Under the pieces are notes generated by a model, which was not told the origin of the DNA, did no database searches, and saw only the letters and a list, made by a program, of their open reading frames with translations. Of a DNA stretch of 44,860 nucleotides, positions 32,908 through 41,027 are shown piece by piece; position 1 is the stretch's first letter, and each line of letters opens with the position of its first letter. Made by a program: the position numbers and the translations under genes. The stretch comes from an uncultured Eubacteriales bacterium (GTDB lineage: Bacteria; Bacillota; Clostridia; Christensenellales; Aristaeellaceae). The stretch is taken from assembly GCA_900317565.1 (NCBI GenBank), contig ONHI01000003.1, positions 1 to 44,860 on the forward strand, read 5' to 3'.

Positions 32908-32947
32908 ATGATCCCGGGATGGACCGCAGCGGTCATCCCGGGATCAT
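32908..32947. terminator. bidirectional terminator, thyX-like / recX
   Basis: A 17-bp stem with one bulged G (32908-32925 with 32931-32947), 5-nt loop, between convergent genes. ACGTTT follows on the plus strand. Confidence 0.75.
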
Positions 32948-32951
32948 ACGT

Positions 32952-33563
32952 TTATTCAAATAATTCATCCGTCGCGCTCTCGATGGCGTCCCAGGAGAAG
33001 CCCCGCCGGGCCAGCGCCTGGGAAAGCTTCGCCTTCGCCTCCCGCGTGGGCAGCGCCTCGTACTTGCGGTACAGCTTCTGCGCCGCCTCCAGCGCTGCGC
33101 CGCGCTGCTGCTCGTCGTCAAAGGCCTCCAGCGCGCGCTCCGCGTCCGCCTCGCTGATGCCCTTTGCCCGCAGCTTGCGCTTGAGGGCGTATATTCCCAC
33201 CGGCTTGTTCACCTGGGTCTCGGCCATGCGCTGGGCGTAGCGGGCGTCGTCGATCAGGCCGCTTTCGGTCAGCCGCGCGACCACGGCCTCTATGGCGGGC
33301 TGTACATAGCCCTTCCGGCGCAGCGCGTTGCCCAGCTCCCGGGCGGAGCGCGCGCAGTAATCCAGGCTGCTCAGCGCCGCCTCGTAGGCGTCTGCGAACT
33401 GCACGGAGGCGACCCGGCCGAGATAGTCCTCTACGTCGATCTCCCCGCCATTTTCCACGGGGCACTTTGAAAAGTGCGCCTTGCGGACGCGGGCGACGGT
33501 CGCGCCGTCGGCGACGATCTCCACGATCCCGCGGCTCTCCCGGATGTCTGAAACGATGGCCAT
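32952..33563 (-). CDS. recX: RecX, regulator of RecA
   Basis: A 203-residue RecX, which binds within RecA filaments and limits or modulates recombination. It is built of repeated three-helix units: YEAALSSLDYCARSARELGNALRRKGY, AIEAVVARLTESGLIDDARYAQRMAETQ, GIYALKRKLRAKGISEADAERALEA and a final helix set with KLSQALARRGFSWDAIESATDELFE. The N-terminal about 50 residues form the less conserved leader domain. The ATG is preceded by GGAGGTG at 7-8 nt. recA is not in the window. It is divergent from yebC. Confidence 0.93.
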   Translation of the reverse strand: MAIVSDIRESRGIVEIVADGATVARVRKAHFSKCPVENGGEIDVEDYLGRVASVQFADAYEAALSSLDYCARSARELGNALRRKGYVQPAIEAVVARLTESGLIDDARYAQRMAETQVNKPVGIYALKRKLRAKGISEADAERALEAFDDEQQRGAALEAAQKLYRKYEALPTREAKAKLSQALARRGFSWDAIESATDELFE

Positions 33564-33620
33564 CTGCCGTCACCTCCGATAGAATATGACGATATCTATA
33601 CAAAATATACGATGTTTTCC

Positions 33621-33650
33621 TTGACGCATCTACCCCGTTTGTGTTATTAT
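33621..33650 (+). promoter_or_regulatory. sigma-A promoter of yebC
   Basis: TTGACG (33621-33626), 18 bp, TATTAT (33645-33650) with TGT extension. Leader of about 26 nt with GGGAGG at 33669-33674. Confidence 0.7.
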
Positions 33651-33682
33651 AATTGTATAAGTGTATTTGGGAGGGATTGTCC

Positions 33683-34435
33683 ATGTCCGGACATAATAAA
33701 TGGTCAACCATCAAGAATAAAAAGGCAAAGACGGATGCCGCGAAGGGCAAGATCTTTACCAAGATCGGCCGCGAAATCGTGATCGCCGTCAAGACGGGCG
33801 GCAGCGCCGACCCCAACCTGAACAGCAAGCTCAAGGACGTCATCGCCAAGGCGAAGGCGGCCAACATGCCCAACGACAACATCCAGCGCTCCATCAAGAA
33901 GGCGGCGGGCGAGGGCGAGTCCACGAACTACAAGGAGGTCACCTATGAGGGCTACGCGCCCTGCGGCGTGGCCGTGATCGTGGAGGTCGTCACCGACAAC
34001 CTGAACCGCACCGCCAGCGAGATCCGCCACATCTTCGACAAGTGCGGCGGCTCCCTGGGCGCTTCCGGCTGCGTGGCCTGGAAGTTCGAGCGCAAGGGTA
34101 TCATCGAAATCGACAATTCCAAGGGCATGGACGAGGACGAGCTGATGATGCTGGCCCTGGATGCCGGTGCGGCGGACGTCGAGATGAGCGAGGATGAGGC
34201 CATCATCTACACCGATCCTTCCGACTTCTCCACCGTGCGCGACAACCTGGAGGCCGCCGGCTGCACCTTCCTGTCCGCCGAGCGCGCCATGGTGCCCACC
34301 ACCACCACGGAGCTGCCGGACGAGGAGTCCATCCAGAAGGTCACCAAGCTGCTGGACTGGCTGGAGGATTACGACGACACCCAGAACGTCTATCACGATG
34401 CCGAGCTTCCCGAGGAGGAAGACGAGGACGATTGA
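33683..34435 (+). CDS. yebC: YebC/TACO1 family protein
   Basis: A 250-residue YebC-family protein. Members act as ribosome-associated factors easing translation of polyproline stretches and have also been described as transcriptional regulators. The N-terminus SGHNKWSTIKNKKAKTDAAK is diagnostic, followed by NMPNDNIQRSIKKAAGEG, YEGYAPCGVAVIVEVVTDN and RHIFDKCGGSLGASGCVAWKF. The C-terminal third is acidic. ATG 33683 is 8 nt after GGGAGG. A strong terminator ends the single-gene unit. Confidence 0.96.
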   Translation: MSGHNKWSTIKNKKAKTDAAKGKIFTKIGREIVIAVKTGGSADPNLNSKLKDVIAKAKAANMPNDNIQRSIKKAAGEGESTNYKEVTYEGYAPCGVAVIVEVVTDNLNRTASEIRHIFDKCGGSLGASGCVAWKFERKGIIEIDNSKGMDEDELMMLALDAGAADVEMSEDEAIIYTDPSDFSTVRDNLEAAGCTFLSAERAMVPTTTTELPDEESIQKVTKLLDWLEDYDDTQNVYHDAELPEEEDEDD

Positions 34436-34453
34436 CGGATCCTGTGACAAATG

Positions 34454-34489
34454 CGGCGGCGGACGCGATTGCGTCCGCCGCCGTTTTTT
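34454..34489 (+). terminator. terminator of yebC
   Basis: A perfect 13-bp stem (34454-34466 with 34471-34483), GATT loop, then six T (34484-34489). Confidence 0.95.
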
Positions 34490-34500
34490 GTCTTATGCCA

Positions 34501-34968
34501 TCAGTCGGCGATCACCGTGGGCGTGCCGCCCAGGTATTCCTGCTTCCAGAGCACCTTTTCGCTGGCGCTGTATTCCTCGACGACCCGGCCCCAGGTGGCG
34601 TAGCGATAGCCGGCGAAGGTGGCGCCGTCCTCGCTGGACAGGGCCAGCACCTCCACGCTGCCGCTGTCCGGCACCTGCACGGGCACGGCCAGTATCCACA
34701 CATTGCCCGTCCACCAAGCCACGGCATAGTCGTCCTGGACGTTGTTCAGGTCGGAATAATTCCCGGCGAAGCTCTCCCACTCGGACGCGCTGGGCGCGAC
34801 GTCGGAAAAGGGCAGCAGGTTCACCAGGCGCTCGTATTCGCCCGAGGCCAGGTAGGCCACCGCCTGCTTGGCGCTGTCGAAAAGGCTGTCGGAGAACTGC
34901 GGCGCGGCAGCCAGCGCCGTTGCGCCGACCAGCAGGCCGATCAACACCATGCACAGCAGCTTCTTCAA
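34501..34968 (-). CDS. secreted protein of unknown function
   Basis: A 155-residue exported protein. MKKLLCMVLIGLLVGATALAA is a signal peptide with a probable cut near residue 21-22. The mature part has a helical start (SDSLFDSAKQAVAYLASGEY, then ERLVNLLPF) and a Trp/Tyr-rich beta region (YAVAWWTGNVWILAVPVQV, FAGYRYATWGRVVEEY). It is vaguely like small NTF2-like or DUF3887-type secreted domains, but I do not recognise it. I choose the TTG at 34968: GGGAGG lies 8 nt before it, while the GTG at 34977 overlaps that site. Its promoter is inside the end of holA. Confidence 0.7.
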   Translation of the reverse strand: MKKLLCMVLIGLLVGATALAAAPQFSDSLFDSAKQAVAYLASGEYERLVNLLPFSDVAPSASEWESFAGNYSDLNNVQDDYAVAWWTGNVWILAVPVQVPDSGSVEVLALSSEDGATFAGYRYATWGRVVEEYSASEKVLWKQEYLGGTPTVIAD

Positions 34969-35036
34969 GCCGATCACCTCCCGTTGTCATTCCTTTGACG
35001 CGCGCATTACGCGAAAAGTTCCCTTTGCTAACCCAT

Positions 35037-35065
35037 ATTTTATCACCGGTTGCGATTCTTCGCAA
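35037..35065 (-). promoter_or_regulatory. promoter of the secreted protein gene
   Basis: Minus strand: TTGCGA (35065-35060), 17 bp, TAAAAT (35042-35037) with TGA extension. The -35 lies within the holA coding end. Confidence 0.65.
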
Positions 35066-36071
35066 GTCCAATGCTCAAAATCAATCCGTCCAGAGCGTCC
35101 CTGTCCCGCAAGCGCCCGCTCTTGACGGCGTAATCGTCCTCCACGCAGCGCTCGTACAGCCCGGTCAGCCAGTCCGCGGACAGCCTGGCGCACTGGCGCG
35201 CGGTCTGCTTCGCGGCATAGGGATGCAGCTTCAGGCGATCCTGCACCGCCTGCACCGTCTCCCCGGCGTCCAGCGCGCACTTCATGTGGGCCAGCTGGCG
35301 CAGCTGCCGGGTGAGCATGGCGAGCAGGCCCACGCTGGTCTGGCCGCCCTGGAGCAGGCTGTTGACGGTCTGCTGGCCCTTCTTCATGTCGCCCGCCAGC
35401 AGGCTGTTCAGCAGCTCGAACACATTGTATTCAAGGGATGCCGACACGATGGCCTTCACGTCGTCCTCGGTGATCGCGTCGCGCTCCTCGCCCAGATAGG
35501 CGGCCAGCTTGTCCAGCTCGCCGTCCAGCCGCGTCAGCTCCCGCCCGGCCATGTAGGTCAGCGTGTTCAGCGCGGCGGGTTCGATCCGCTTGCCCAGCGG
35601 CTTCAGCTTCCGCGCGCACCAACGGGACAGCTCCGCGTCGGTGAGCAGGTCGAAGTTCACCACGGTGGCCTTCTTCTTCAAAAGCCCGCTCATCTTCTTG
35701 CGGCCGTCCTGCTCCTGGCGCATGTAGAACACCAGCACGCAGCTGGCGGGGGGATTCTCCAGCCACTTCTGCATCCACGCCGTCTCCGCGTCCTCGTTCT
35801 TCGATTTCGCGGGCAAGAGCGGCGCCCAGTCCCGCACGGTGACGATGCGCCGCTCGCACATCATGGGCATGGTCTCGCAGGCGTCGGTGATCTGCTGGGC
35901 CGTGACGCCCTCCAGCGTGGCGTCGTTCAGCGTCTCCAGCCCCGGGGGCAGCAGCTTCTGCCGCAGCGCATCCAGCGCCTCGCGCTTGACGTATTCCTCC
36001 GGGCCGGTGAACAGGTAGACGGGGGAGAGCTCGCCCGCCTTCAGCGCCTGATAGAATTCATTCCAGTTCAT
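35043..36071 (-). CDS. holA: DNA polymerase III delta subunit HolA
   Basis: A 342-residue clamp-loader delta subunit that opens the sliding clamp. Domain I includes SPVYLFTGPEEYVKREAL and MMCERRIVTVRDW, with a degenerate AAA+ core lacking an ATP site, as expected for delta. Domain II follows (LELTRLDGELDKLAAYLGE region, EYNVFELLNSLLAGD). The C-terminal collar domain spans GLLAMLTRQLRQLAHMK to the end. ATG 36071 follows GGAGG at 6 nt; its first 14 bp overlap the end of comEC, so holA is the third gene of the MBL-comEC-holA operon. comEC-holA adjacency is common in Bacillota. Confidence 0.94.
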   Translation of the reverse strand: MNWNEFYQALKAGELSPVYLFTGPEEYVKREALDALRQKLLPPGLETLNDATLEGVTAQQITDACETMPMMCERRIVTVRDWAPLLPAKSKNEDAETAWMQKWLENPPASCVLVFYMRQEQDGRKKMSGLLKKKATVVNFDLLTDAELSRWCARKLKPLGKRIEPAALNTLTYMAGRELTRLDGELDKLAAYLGEERDAITEDDVKAIVSASLEYNVFELLNSLLAGDMKKGQQTVNSLLQGGQTSVGLLAMLTRQLRQLAHMKCALDAGETVQAVQDRLKLHPYAAKQTARQCARLSADWLTGLYERCVEDDYAVKSGRLRDRDALDGLILSIGLAKNRNR

Positions 36072-38439
36072 GGGGTTCCTCCAGGTAGGTTTCGATGCGC
36101 CACGCATCGTCGCGCCAGGTCATGCTGATCGCGCCCCGCTCCCGGGTAAGGTAGACCGTCGCGCCGATATCCGCCAGCTTGTCCAGCGTGTCGGGGCTGG
36201 GATGGCCATAGTTGTTCTCGCCCACGCTGACCACGGCGAACTCGGGCGTGGCGGCGGCGAGGAAGCGCGCGCTGGTGGCCTTGTCGGAGCCGTGGTGGGC
36301 GACCTTCAATACGTCGCAGTCGGGCAGTAGCTCCGGCTCGCCGTTCACGCTCAGGTCTCCGGTGAACAGCACGCCCTGTCCCTCGCAGCGCACCAGCGTC
36401 AGCAGCGACATGTCGTTGACCTCCGCGGGCAGCGCGTCGCCCGCCGGGCTGTACACGTCCATCACAGCCATGTCGGACAGCTCCACCGAATCCCCGGCCC
36501 GAAGCTCGATCACGGGCACGCCCATCTGTGCGGCCAGGTCCATGGCCTCGGTGACGGCGGGGGAGACCTCCTCCACGTCGAACCAGCCCGTGGGCACGTA
36601 GATGGCGTCCGGGCGGAAGCTGGTCAGCACGTCGGTCAGTCCGCCCGCGTGGTCCTGGTGGGGATGGCTGAGCACGACGCCGTCCAGCTTCAAACAGGTG
36701 GCGTTCAGGTAATCCGCCGCCGGGGTGTAGGTGTCGCCCGCGTCAAACAGATAGGTCCTGCCGTGGGAGCGCACCACGGCGCAATCCGCCTGGTCGGCGT
36801 CCAGAAAGGTGACGCTGAAGGGCCAGGCCTTAACGAAGGTGATCAGCGAGCACACGCCCGCCACAGCCAGCAGCGAGAAGGGCAGCAGCCTGCGCCACTT
36901 GATGGTGATGCGGCTGAGCTCCGACGCGGCCAGCACGATCGCCCAGTGGATCAGCACCAGCGGCGCGGGATAGCGCCCGAAGCGCACGACGGAGGCGGGG
37001 AGTACAGCGCTGGACCGGGTTATGGCCGTCAGCGCGGAGAACAGCCCGTCCGGCAGCCGGGCCAGCAGCGCCGCCAGCGGGAACAGCGGCACGGACAGCA
37101 GCAGCGCCGCCAGCCCCGCGATATAGCCCAGCATGCACAGCGGCACGCAGACGAGGTTGAAGGGCAGCGATATCACCGACTGGACGCCGAAGAACGCCAC
37201 CACGGCGGGCAGGGTCGTGAGCTGTGCCGCCAGCGACGCGCACAGCAGCGTCGGAAAGTACAGCTTCAGCTTGTGGAGCAGCCTGCCCCGCCGCGTGGCG
37301 GGCGGCCTCCTGCGGCGCAGCGCCTCCGCACCGGTGAGCTTCATCAGCGGCGGCACCAGCAGAAGTATGCCCGCCGAAGCGGCATAGGACAACACGAAGC
37401 CTGCGTCGTCGATGCTCAGCGGCCTTGCCAGCAGGTAGACGAGCAGCACCGCGCACAGCCGGGTGATGGAATCGCTGGGCACGCCCGCGATGGGCGCGAA
37501 GCAGAATATGGCGAACATCGAAAGCGCCCGCACGAAGGGCGCGCTGAAGCCGATCAACGCGCCGTAGGGTATGAGCAGCAGTATCGCCAGCACATTGGCC
37601 CACTTCCGGGACATGATGCGCCGCAGCACGAAGGACAGCAGCGCGCACAGCACCGTCACGTGCAGGCCGGATATGCTGATCAGATGGGCGGTGCCGGTGC
37701 GGCTCAGCGATTCCCGCAGCTCCTCGCTGAGCAACGTCCTGTCGCCCAGCGTCAGCGCCCGCATCAGCCCGGCGTTTTCGGGAAACAGCGCGTCGATCCT
37801 GCCGGAGACGGCGCGGCGGGCCGCGATGATGAACGTCTGAATGTCCCGGGTCACGCCGGTGATCTGCACATCCTCGATCTTCGCCGTGGCGTAGCCTCGA
37901 AGGCCCTGGCGCAGCAGATACGCGCCGAAGTCGAACTCGAAGGGGTTCGTCACAGGGTCCGGCTTCCAGATGTGGCCGGTCAGCTCGAGCCGCTGGCCGT
38001 AGTCGACGGCGTCCAGGTCCTCCGCCTCGCCCCGCAGGTACAGCCGGATCCGGGCGTTCATCGGTTCGCCGTCCGCTTCGATCAGGTCGAACTTGAAGAT
38101 CAGGCGGCCCGTGTCCGGATTCAGGTAGGGCTCGGAGGCGACCCGGCCGGTCATCGTCACGGAATAGCGCGTTTCCAGCAGGTCGACGGAATCCATGGCC
38201 AGGCCCATCCGCGTCGCCCCGGCGGCCAGACCGGCGACGAGCAGCAGCGCGGCGGCGAGCCTTCTGCGCTTGCGCAAGACCAGGCCCAGTATCGCAGCCG
38301 CGCCCAGCGCGACGGCGCAGGGGATCGCGGGCAGCGCAAAGCGCTTCGCGGCGATCAATCCCAGCAGGAAGGCCGACGCGAAGGCGGCCAGCGGGCGGGC
38401 GCTGGCCTGGCGCAGCGGGAAGGGATCGGGCCTGGCCAT
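36058..38439 (-). CDS. comEC: DNA uptake channel ComEC/Rec2
   Basis: A 793-residue competence protein forming the membrane channel for single-stranded DNA uptake. Hydrophobic N-terminal helices (about 17-75) are followed by the extracellular OB-type domain (about 90-200, DUF4131 region). The competence core has RALTLGDRTLLSEELRESLSRTGTAHLISISGLHV and several helices (about 245-520). The C-terminal metallo-beta-lactamase domain (about 545-780) has SHPHQDHAGG, FTGD and HHGSDKAT, consistent with its proposed nuclease role. The ATG lies 5 nt after the stop of the upstream MBL gene without a good ribosome site, suggesting translational coupling. Other late competence genes are not in view. Confidence 0.95.
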   Translation of the reverse strand: MARPDPFPLRQASARPLAAFASAFLLGLIAAKRFALPAIPCAVALGAAAILGLVLRKRRRLAAALLLVAGLAAGATRMGLAMDSVDLLETRYSVTMTGRVASEPYLNPDTGRLIFKFDLIEADGEPMNARIRLYLRGEAEDLDAVDYGQRLELTGHIWKPDPVTNPFEFDFGAYLLRQGLRGYATAKIEDVQITGVTRDIQTFIIAARRAVSGRIDALFPENAGLMRALTLGDRTLLSEELRESLSRTGTAHLISISGLHVTVLCALLSFVLRRIMSRKWANVLAILLLIPYGALIGFSAPFVRALSMFAIFCFAPIAGVPSDSITRLCAVLLVYLLARPLSIDDAGFVLSYAASAGILLLVPPLMKLTGAEALRRRRPPATRRGRLLHKLKLYFPTLLCASLAAQLTTLPAVVAFFGVQSVISLPFNLVCVPLCMLGYIAGLAALLLSVPLFPLAALLARLPDGLFSALTAITRSSAVLPASVVRFGRYPAPLVLIHWAIVLAASELSRITIKWRRLLPFSLLAVAGVCSLITFVKAWPFSVTFLDADQADCAVVRSHGRTYLFDAGDTYTPAADYLNATCLKLDGVVLSHPHQDHAGGLTDVLTSFRPDAIYVPTGWFDVEEVSPAVTEAMDLAAQMGVPVIELRAGDSVELSDMAVMDVYSPAGDALPAEVNDMSLLTLVRCEGQGVLFTGDLSVNGEPELLPDCDVLKVAHHGSDKATSARFLAAATPEFAVVSVGENNYGHPSPDTLDKLADIGATVYLTRERGAISMTWRDDAWRIETYLEEPHELE

Positions 38440-38444
38440 GTCGA

Positions 38445-39158
38445 TCAGACGGTGTAGGCCTCGCCCAGCACGGCGAGCTCGGCGTCGGGATACGCCCCCC
38501 GGGCCTCATTGAGCAGGGCTTCGGGGTCGTATTTCGGGTTCAGGTGGGTCAGCAGCAGCCGCTTCGCCCTGGCATTCTTCGCCAGCTGGCCGCAGAGCTC
38601 GGCCGAATAGTGGGGCGCGGTGAAGCGGTGGTCGGCCTTCGACAGCCCGCAGTCGGCCAGCAGCAGATCCGCGCCTTCGCAGAACAGCTCCACCAGCGCG
38701 TCCTGGTTGGAATCGCCGGTGAATACCAGCCGCTTGCCGTCGCATTCGACCGCCACGGCGTTGGTGGGCACCGGGTGCCGCGCCGGGGTGAAGCTGACGC
38801 GCATCTCGCCGATGGTGACGTCCTCCGGCGTCCACAGGTCATAGCAGGGCGCCTCCAGCAGCACGCGGACCGCCTCCGGTGCGTCGGGCGCGTAGACGGG
38901 CAGCGGCTTCGGGCGGTGCCTGAATTGCAGCGCGTACTGCATCGGCAGCATGTCGGACATGTGGTCGTAGTGCAGGTGGCTCAGGATCACCGCGTCCAGC
39001 GCCTCCGGCGGGCATGCGTCCATCAGGCGGGCAAGCACGCCGGAGCCGCAGTCGATCAGTATATTGGTCTCGCCGCTGTCGCTGGTCAGCAGATACCCGG
39101 AGCAGGCGCCGCCGGGCGCGGGATAGGGGCCGTTGTTGCCCAGTATGCGTAAAATCAT
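38445..39158 (-). CDS. MBL-fold metallohydrolase (YhfI / RNase Z-like)
   Basis: A 237-residue metallo-beta-lactamase-fold hydrolase. The metal motif is SHLHYDHMSD (HxHxDH), with TGDSNQ, LADCGLSKADH and TPARHPVPTNAVAV as further ligand regions and LLLTHLNPKY near the end. Overall it resembles YhfI-type or RNase-Z-like proteins rather than true lactamases; the substrate is unknown, with phosphodiester or lactone bonds likely. ATG 39158 follows GAGGTG at 8 nt; the upstream extension to 39251 passes through the promoter. It is the first gene of the operon with comEC and holA. Confidence 0.85.
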   Translation of the reverse strand: MILRILGNNGPYPAPGGACSGYLLTSDSGETNILIDCGSGVLARLMDACPPEALDAVILSHLHYDHMSDMLPMQYALQFRHRPKPLPVYAPDAPEAVRVLLEAPCYDLWTPEDVTIGEMRVSFTPARHPVPTNAVAVECDGKRLVFTGDSNQDALVELFCEGADLLLADCGLSKADHRFTAPHYSAELCGQLAKNARAKRLLLTHLNPKYDPEALLNEARGAYPDAELAVLGEAYTV

Positions 39159-39189
39159 GGCATGTGCACCTCTTTCGCAGTGGAGGATT

Positions 39190-39201
39190 GTGTATGTACA
39201 C
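39190..39201. promoter_or_regulatory. small palindrome at the MBL-comEC-holA start site
   Basis: GTGTA-TG-TACAC, perfect 5-bp arms, sitting between the -10 (39202-39207) and the leader. It shares GTGTA and TACAC ends with the palindrome at 15991-16009 but has different spacing. Confidence 0.35.
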
Positions 39202-39230
39202 ATTATAGCAAAAATGGCGCTTTGACACAA
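39202..39230 (-). promoter_or_regulatory. sigma-A promoter of MBL-comEC-holA
   Basis: Minus strand: TTGTGT (39230-39225), 17 bp, TATAAT (39207-39202) with TGC extended -10. Confidence 0.8.
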
Positions 39231-39304
39231 CCAAAATGTGCGCGCCGTCATGCGTCGCCGCGCTTTTTCATAGAATTTCGCAGGTCGATTGAAGGAGTGA
39301 TGGC

Positions 39305-41023
39305 ATGCATTATATCGGCGTTTATCATTCGGATTATTCGCGCTCCGGCAGCGGCATATGCGACGCGCCCTGCATCACGAAGGGGCGCATGATGCTTTGC
39401 GCCCACGGGGCGACATCCCGGGGCGGTCTGCTGGCGATGGCCCGGGGACGCATGCGCAACCGGGCGGCGCTGGCGGCGGAGCTGGGCTGTCCGGCGGACA
39501 GCGCCCCGGCACAGCTGGTGCTGGAGGCATACCGGCACTGGGGAAATGACTATCCCGCCCATCTGCAGGGGCCCGTGGCCAGCTGCGTGATGGACGCCGA
39601 CGGAGACGCGATGGTGCTTTCCCGGGACCGCATGGGCGAGCAGCCGCTGTTCTATGCCCGACAGGGGAGCAGCGCCGCCTTCGCGGACCATCCCGACGTG
39701 CTGCTGAAATCCGACCGGGCCGAGGCGGTGATGGACGCGGACGGCCTGCGGGAGCTGTTCGGCCTCGGCCCGGCACGCACCCCCGGCAGGACTTATTACA
39801 GGGACATACAGTCCCTGGAGCCGGGCTGCGCGCTGGTGATGCGGGAGGGCAAGGCGAACATCGTGCGCTACTTCCGCATAGAGGACGCCGAACACGCAGA
39901 GGACGAGGCCCGGACCGTGGCCCACACCCGGGAATTGCTGGAGCAGTGCGTGGCGGACATCGCGGGGCTGAAACCGGCCGTGATGCTGTCCGGCGGGCTG
40001 GATTCCACGGCGCTGACGGCGCTGCTGAGCCGCTGCGGCTATCCGCTGCGCAGCTTCTCCGTGGACTACCGGGACAGCGCCCGGGATTTCGAGGCCAACG
40101 CCTTCCGCCCGGAGCTGGACGCGCCCTATGTGCGGCTGGCCGTGGGCGCCTTCGCCACCCAGCACCGGACCGTCACGCTGGAGCAGCCCGCCCTGGCGGA
40201 GGCCATGGCTCGGGCGGTGTCATTGCGGGGCTTTCCCGGCATGGCGGACATCGATTCCTCGCTGTATCTGTTCTCCGGACAGATCGCCCGCTACGACCGC
40301 AGGATCGTCTCCGGCGAGTGCGGCGACGAGGTGTTCGGGGGCTATCCCTGGTTCCGGGTCGAGGCGGCGCTGGAGGGATTTCCCTGGTCCGGCTCGCTGG
40401 CGCTGCGGGAGAGCCTGCTGCTGCCTGAGCTGCGGGATGAATTGAGGCTGCCTGAATACGTGCGGGACCTGTTCAATACCCGCCGCGCCATGGCAGACCC
40501 GGGTCCGGGCTATCCGGAGCGGGAACGCAGGCTGCGCACGATGCAGAGGCTGTGCTTTGAATACTTTATGACCAACCTCCAGGAGCGGGCCGTATGCATG
40601 TGCGGCGGCGCGGGGGTGGAGGTGCTGACGCCGCTGTGCGACGACAGGCTGGCACAGTATGTGTACAATGTGCCCTGGGAGATGAAGTTCATGGGCGGGC
40701 AGGAGAAGGGGCTGTTCCGGGCCGCCGTGGCCGACCTGCTGCCCGAAAAGCTGCTCAGGCGCACCAAGAGCCCCTATCCCAAGACGTGCAGCCCCGAGTT
40801 CAGCCGCATCGCGCGGGGCATGGCGCTGCGGCTGGCCGCGGACGGCGACGCGCCGCTGTTTCAGGTGGTGGACCGCAAGCGGCTGAAGGCCCTGGCCGAA
40901 TCGGACCTGAATCCCGCGGAAACCCCCTGGTTCGGCCAATTGATGGCCGGACCGCAGTTGCTGGGCTACCTCTGGCAGGTAAACCGCTGGATGGCGGAGC
41001 GGAATGTGAGAATAATCCTCTAG
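39305..41023 (+). CDS. asparagine-synthase-like protein lacking the glutaminase nucleophile
   Basis: A 572-residue protein with the two-domain plan of AsnB. The synthetase half is well kept: PP-loop SGGLDS (229-234) for AMP chemistry and SGECGDEVFGGYPW (336-349). The N-terminal glutaminase half is degenerate: it starts MHYIGVYHS, so the essential Cys after Met is a His, and the NGEIYN loop reads as ARGRMRN. RDRMGEQPLFYA is retained. It therefore probably cannot use glutamine; it may use ammonia or another amine and may form a product other than asparagine. ATG 39305 lies 7 nt after AAGGAG. A -10-like TAGAAT is at 39271-39276 with no good -35. Its end is 4 nt from the convergent macrodomain gene. 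Confidence 0.85.
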   Translation: MHYIGVYHSDYSRSGSGICDAPCITKGRMMLCAHGATSRGGLLAMARGRMRNRAALAAELGCPADSAPAQLVLEAYRHWGNDYPAHLQGPVASCVMDADGDAMVLSRDRMGEQPLFYARQGSSAAFADHPDVLLKSDRAEAVMDADGLRELFGLGPARTPGRTYYRDIQSLEPGCALVMREGKANIVRYFRIEDAEHAEDEARTVAHTRELLEQCVADIAGLKPAVMLSGGLDSTALTALLSRCGYPLRSFSVDYRDSARDFEANAFRPELDAPYVRLAVGAFATQHRTVTLEQPALAEAMARAVSLRGFPGMADIDSSLYLFSGQIARYDRRIVSGECGDEVFGGYPWFRVEAALEGFPWSGSLALRESLLLPELRDELRLPEYVRDLFNTRRAMADPGPGYPERERRLRTMQRLCFEYFMTNLQERAVCMCGGAGVEVLTPLCDDRLAQYVYNVPWEMKFMGGQEKGLFRAAVADLLPEKLLRRTKSPYPKTCSPEFSRIARGMALRLAADGDAPLFQVVDRKRLKALAESDLNPAETPWFGQLMAGPQLLGYLWQVNRWMAERNVRIIL

Positions 41024-41027
41024 TTGA

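Noticed and set aside
34194-36128. Open frame of 644 codons on the plus strand over yebC and holA
   Set aside because: It crosses the yebC terminator and lies antisense to holA; the product is Arg/Pro/Ser-rich at first, then Gln/His/Val-rich.
36649-38457. Open frame of 602 codons on the plus strand opposite comEC
   Set aside because: Shadow of comEC; product is Gln/Arg/His low complexity.
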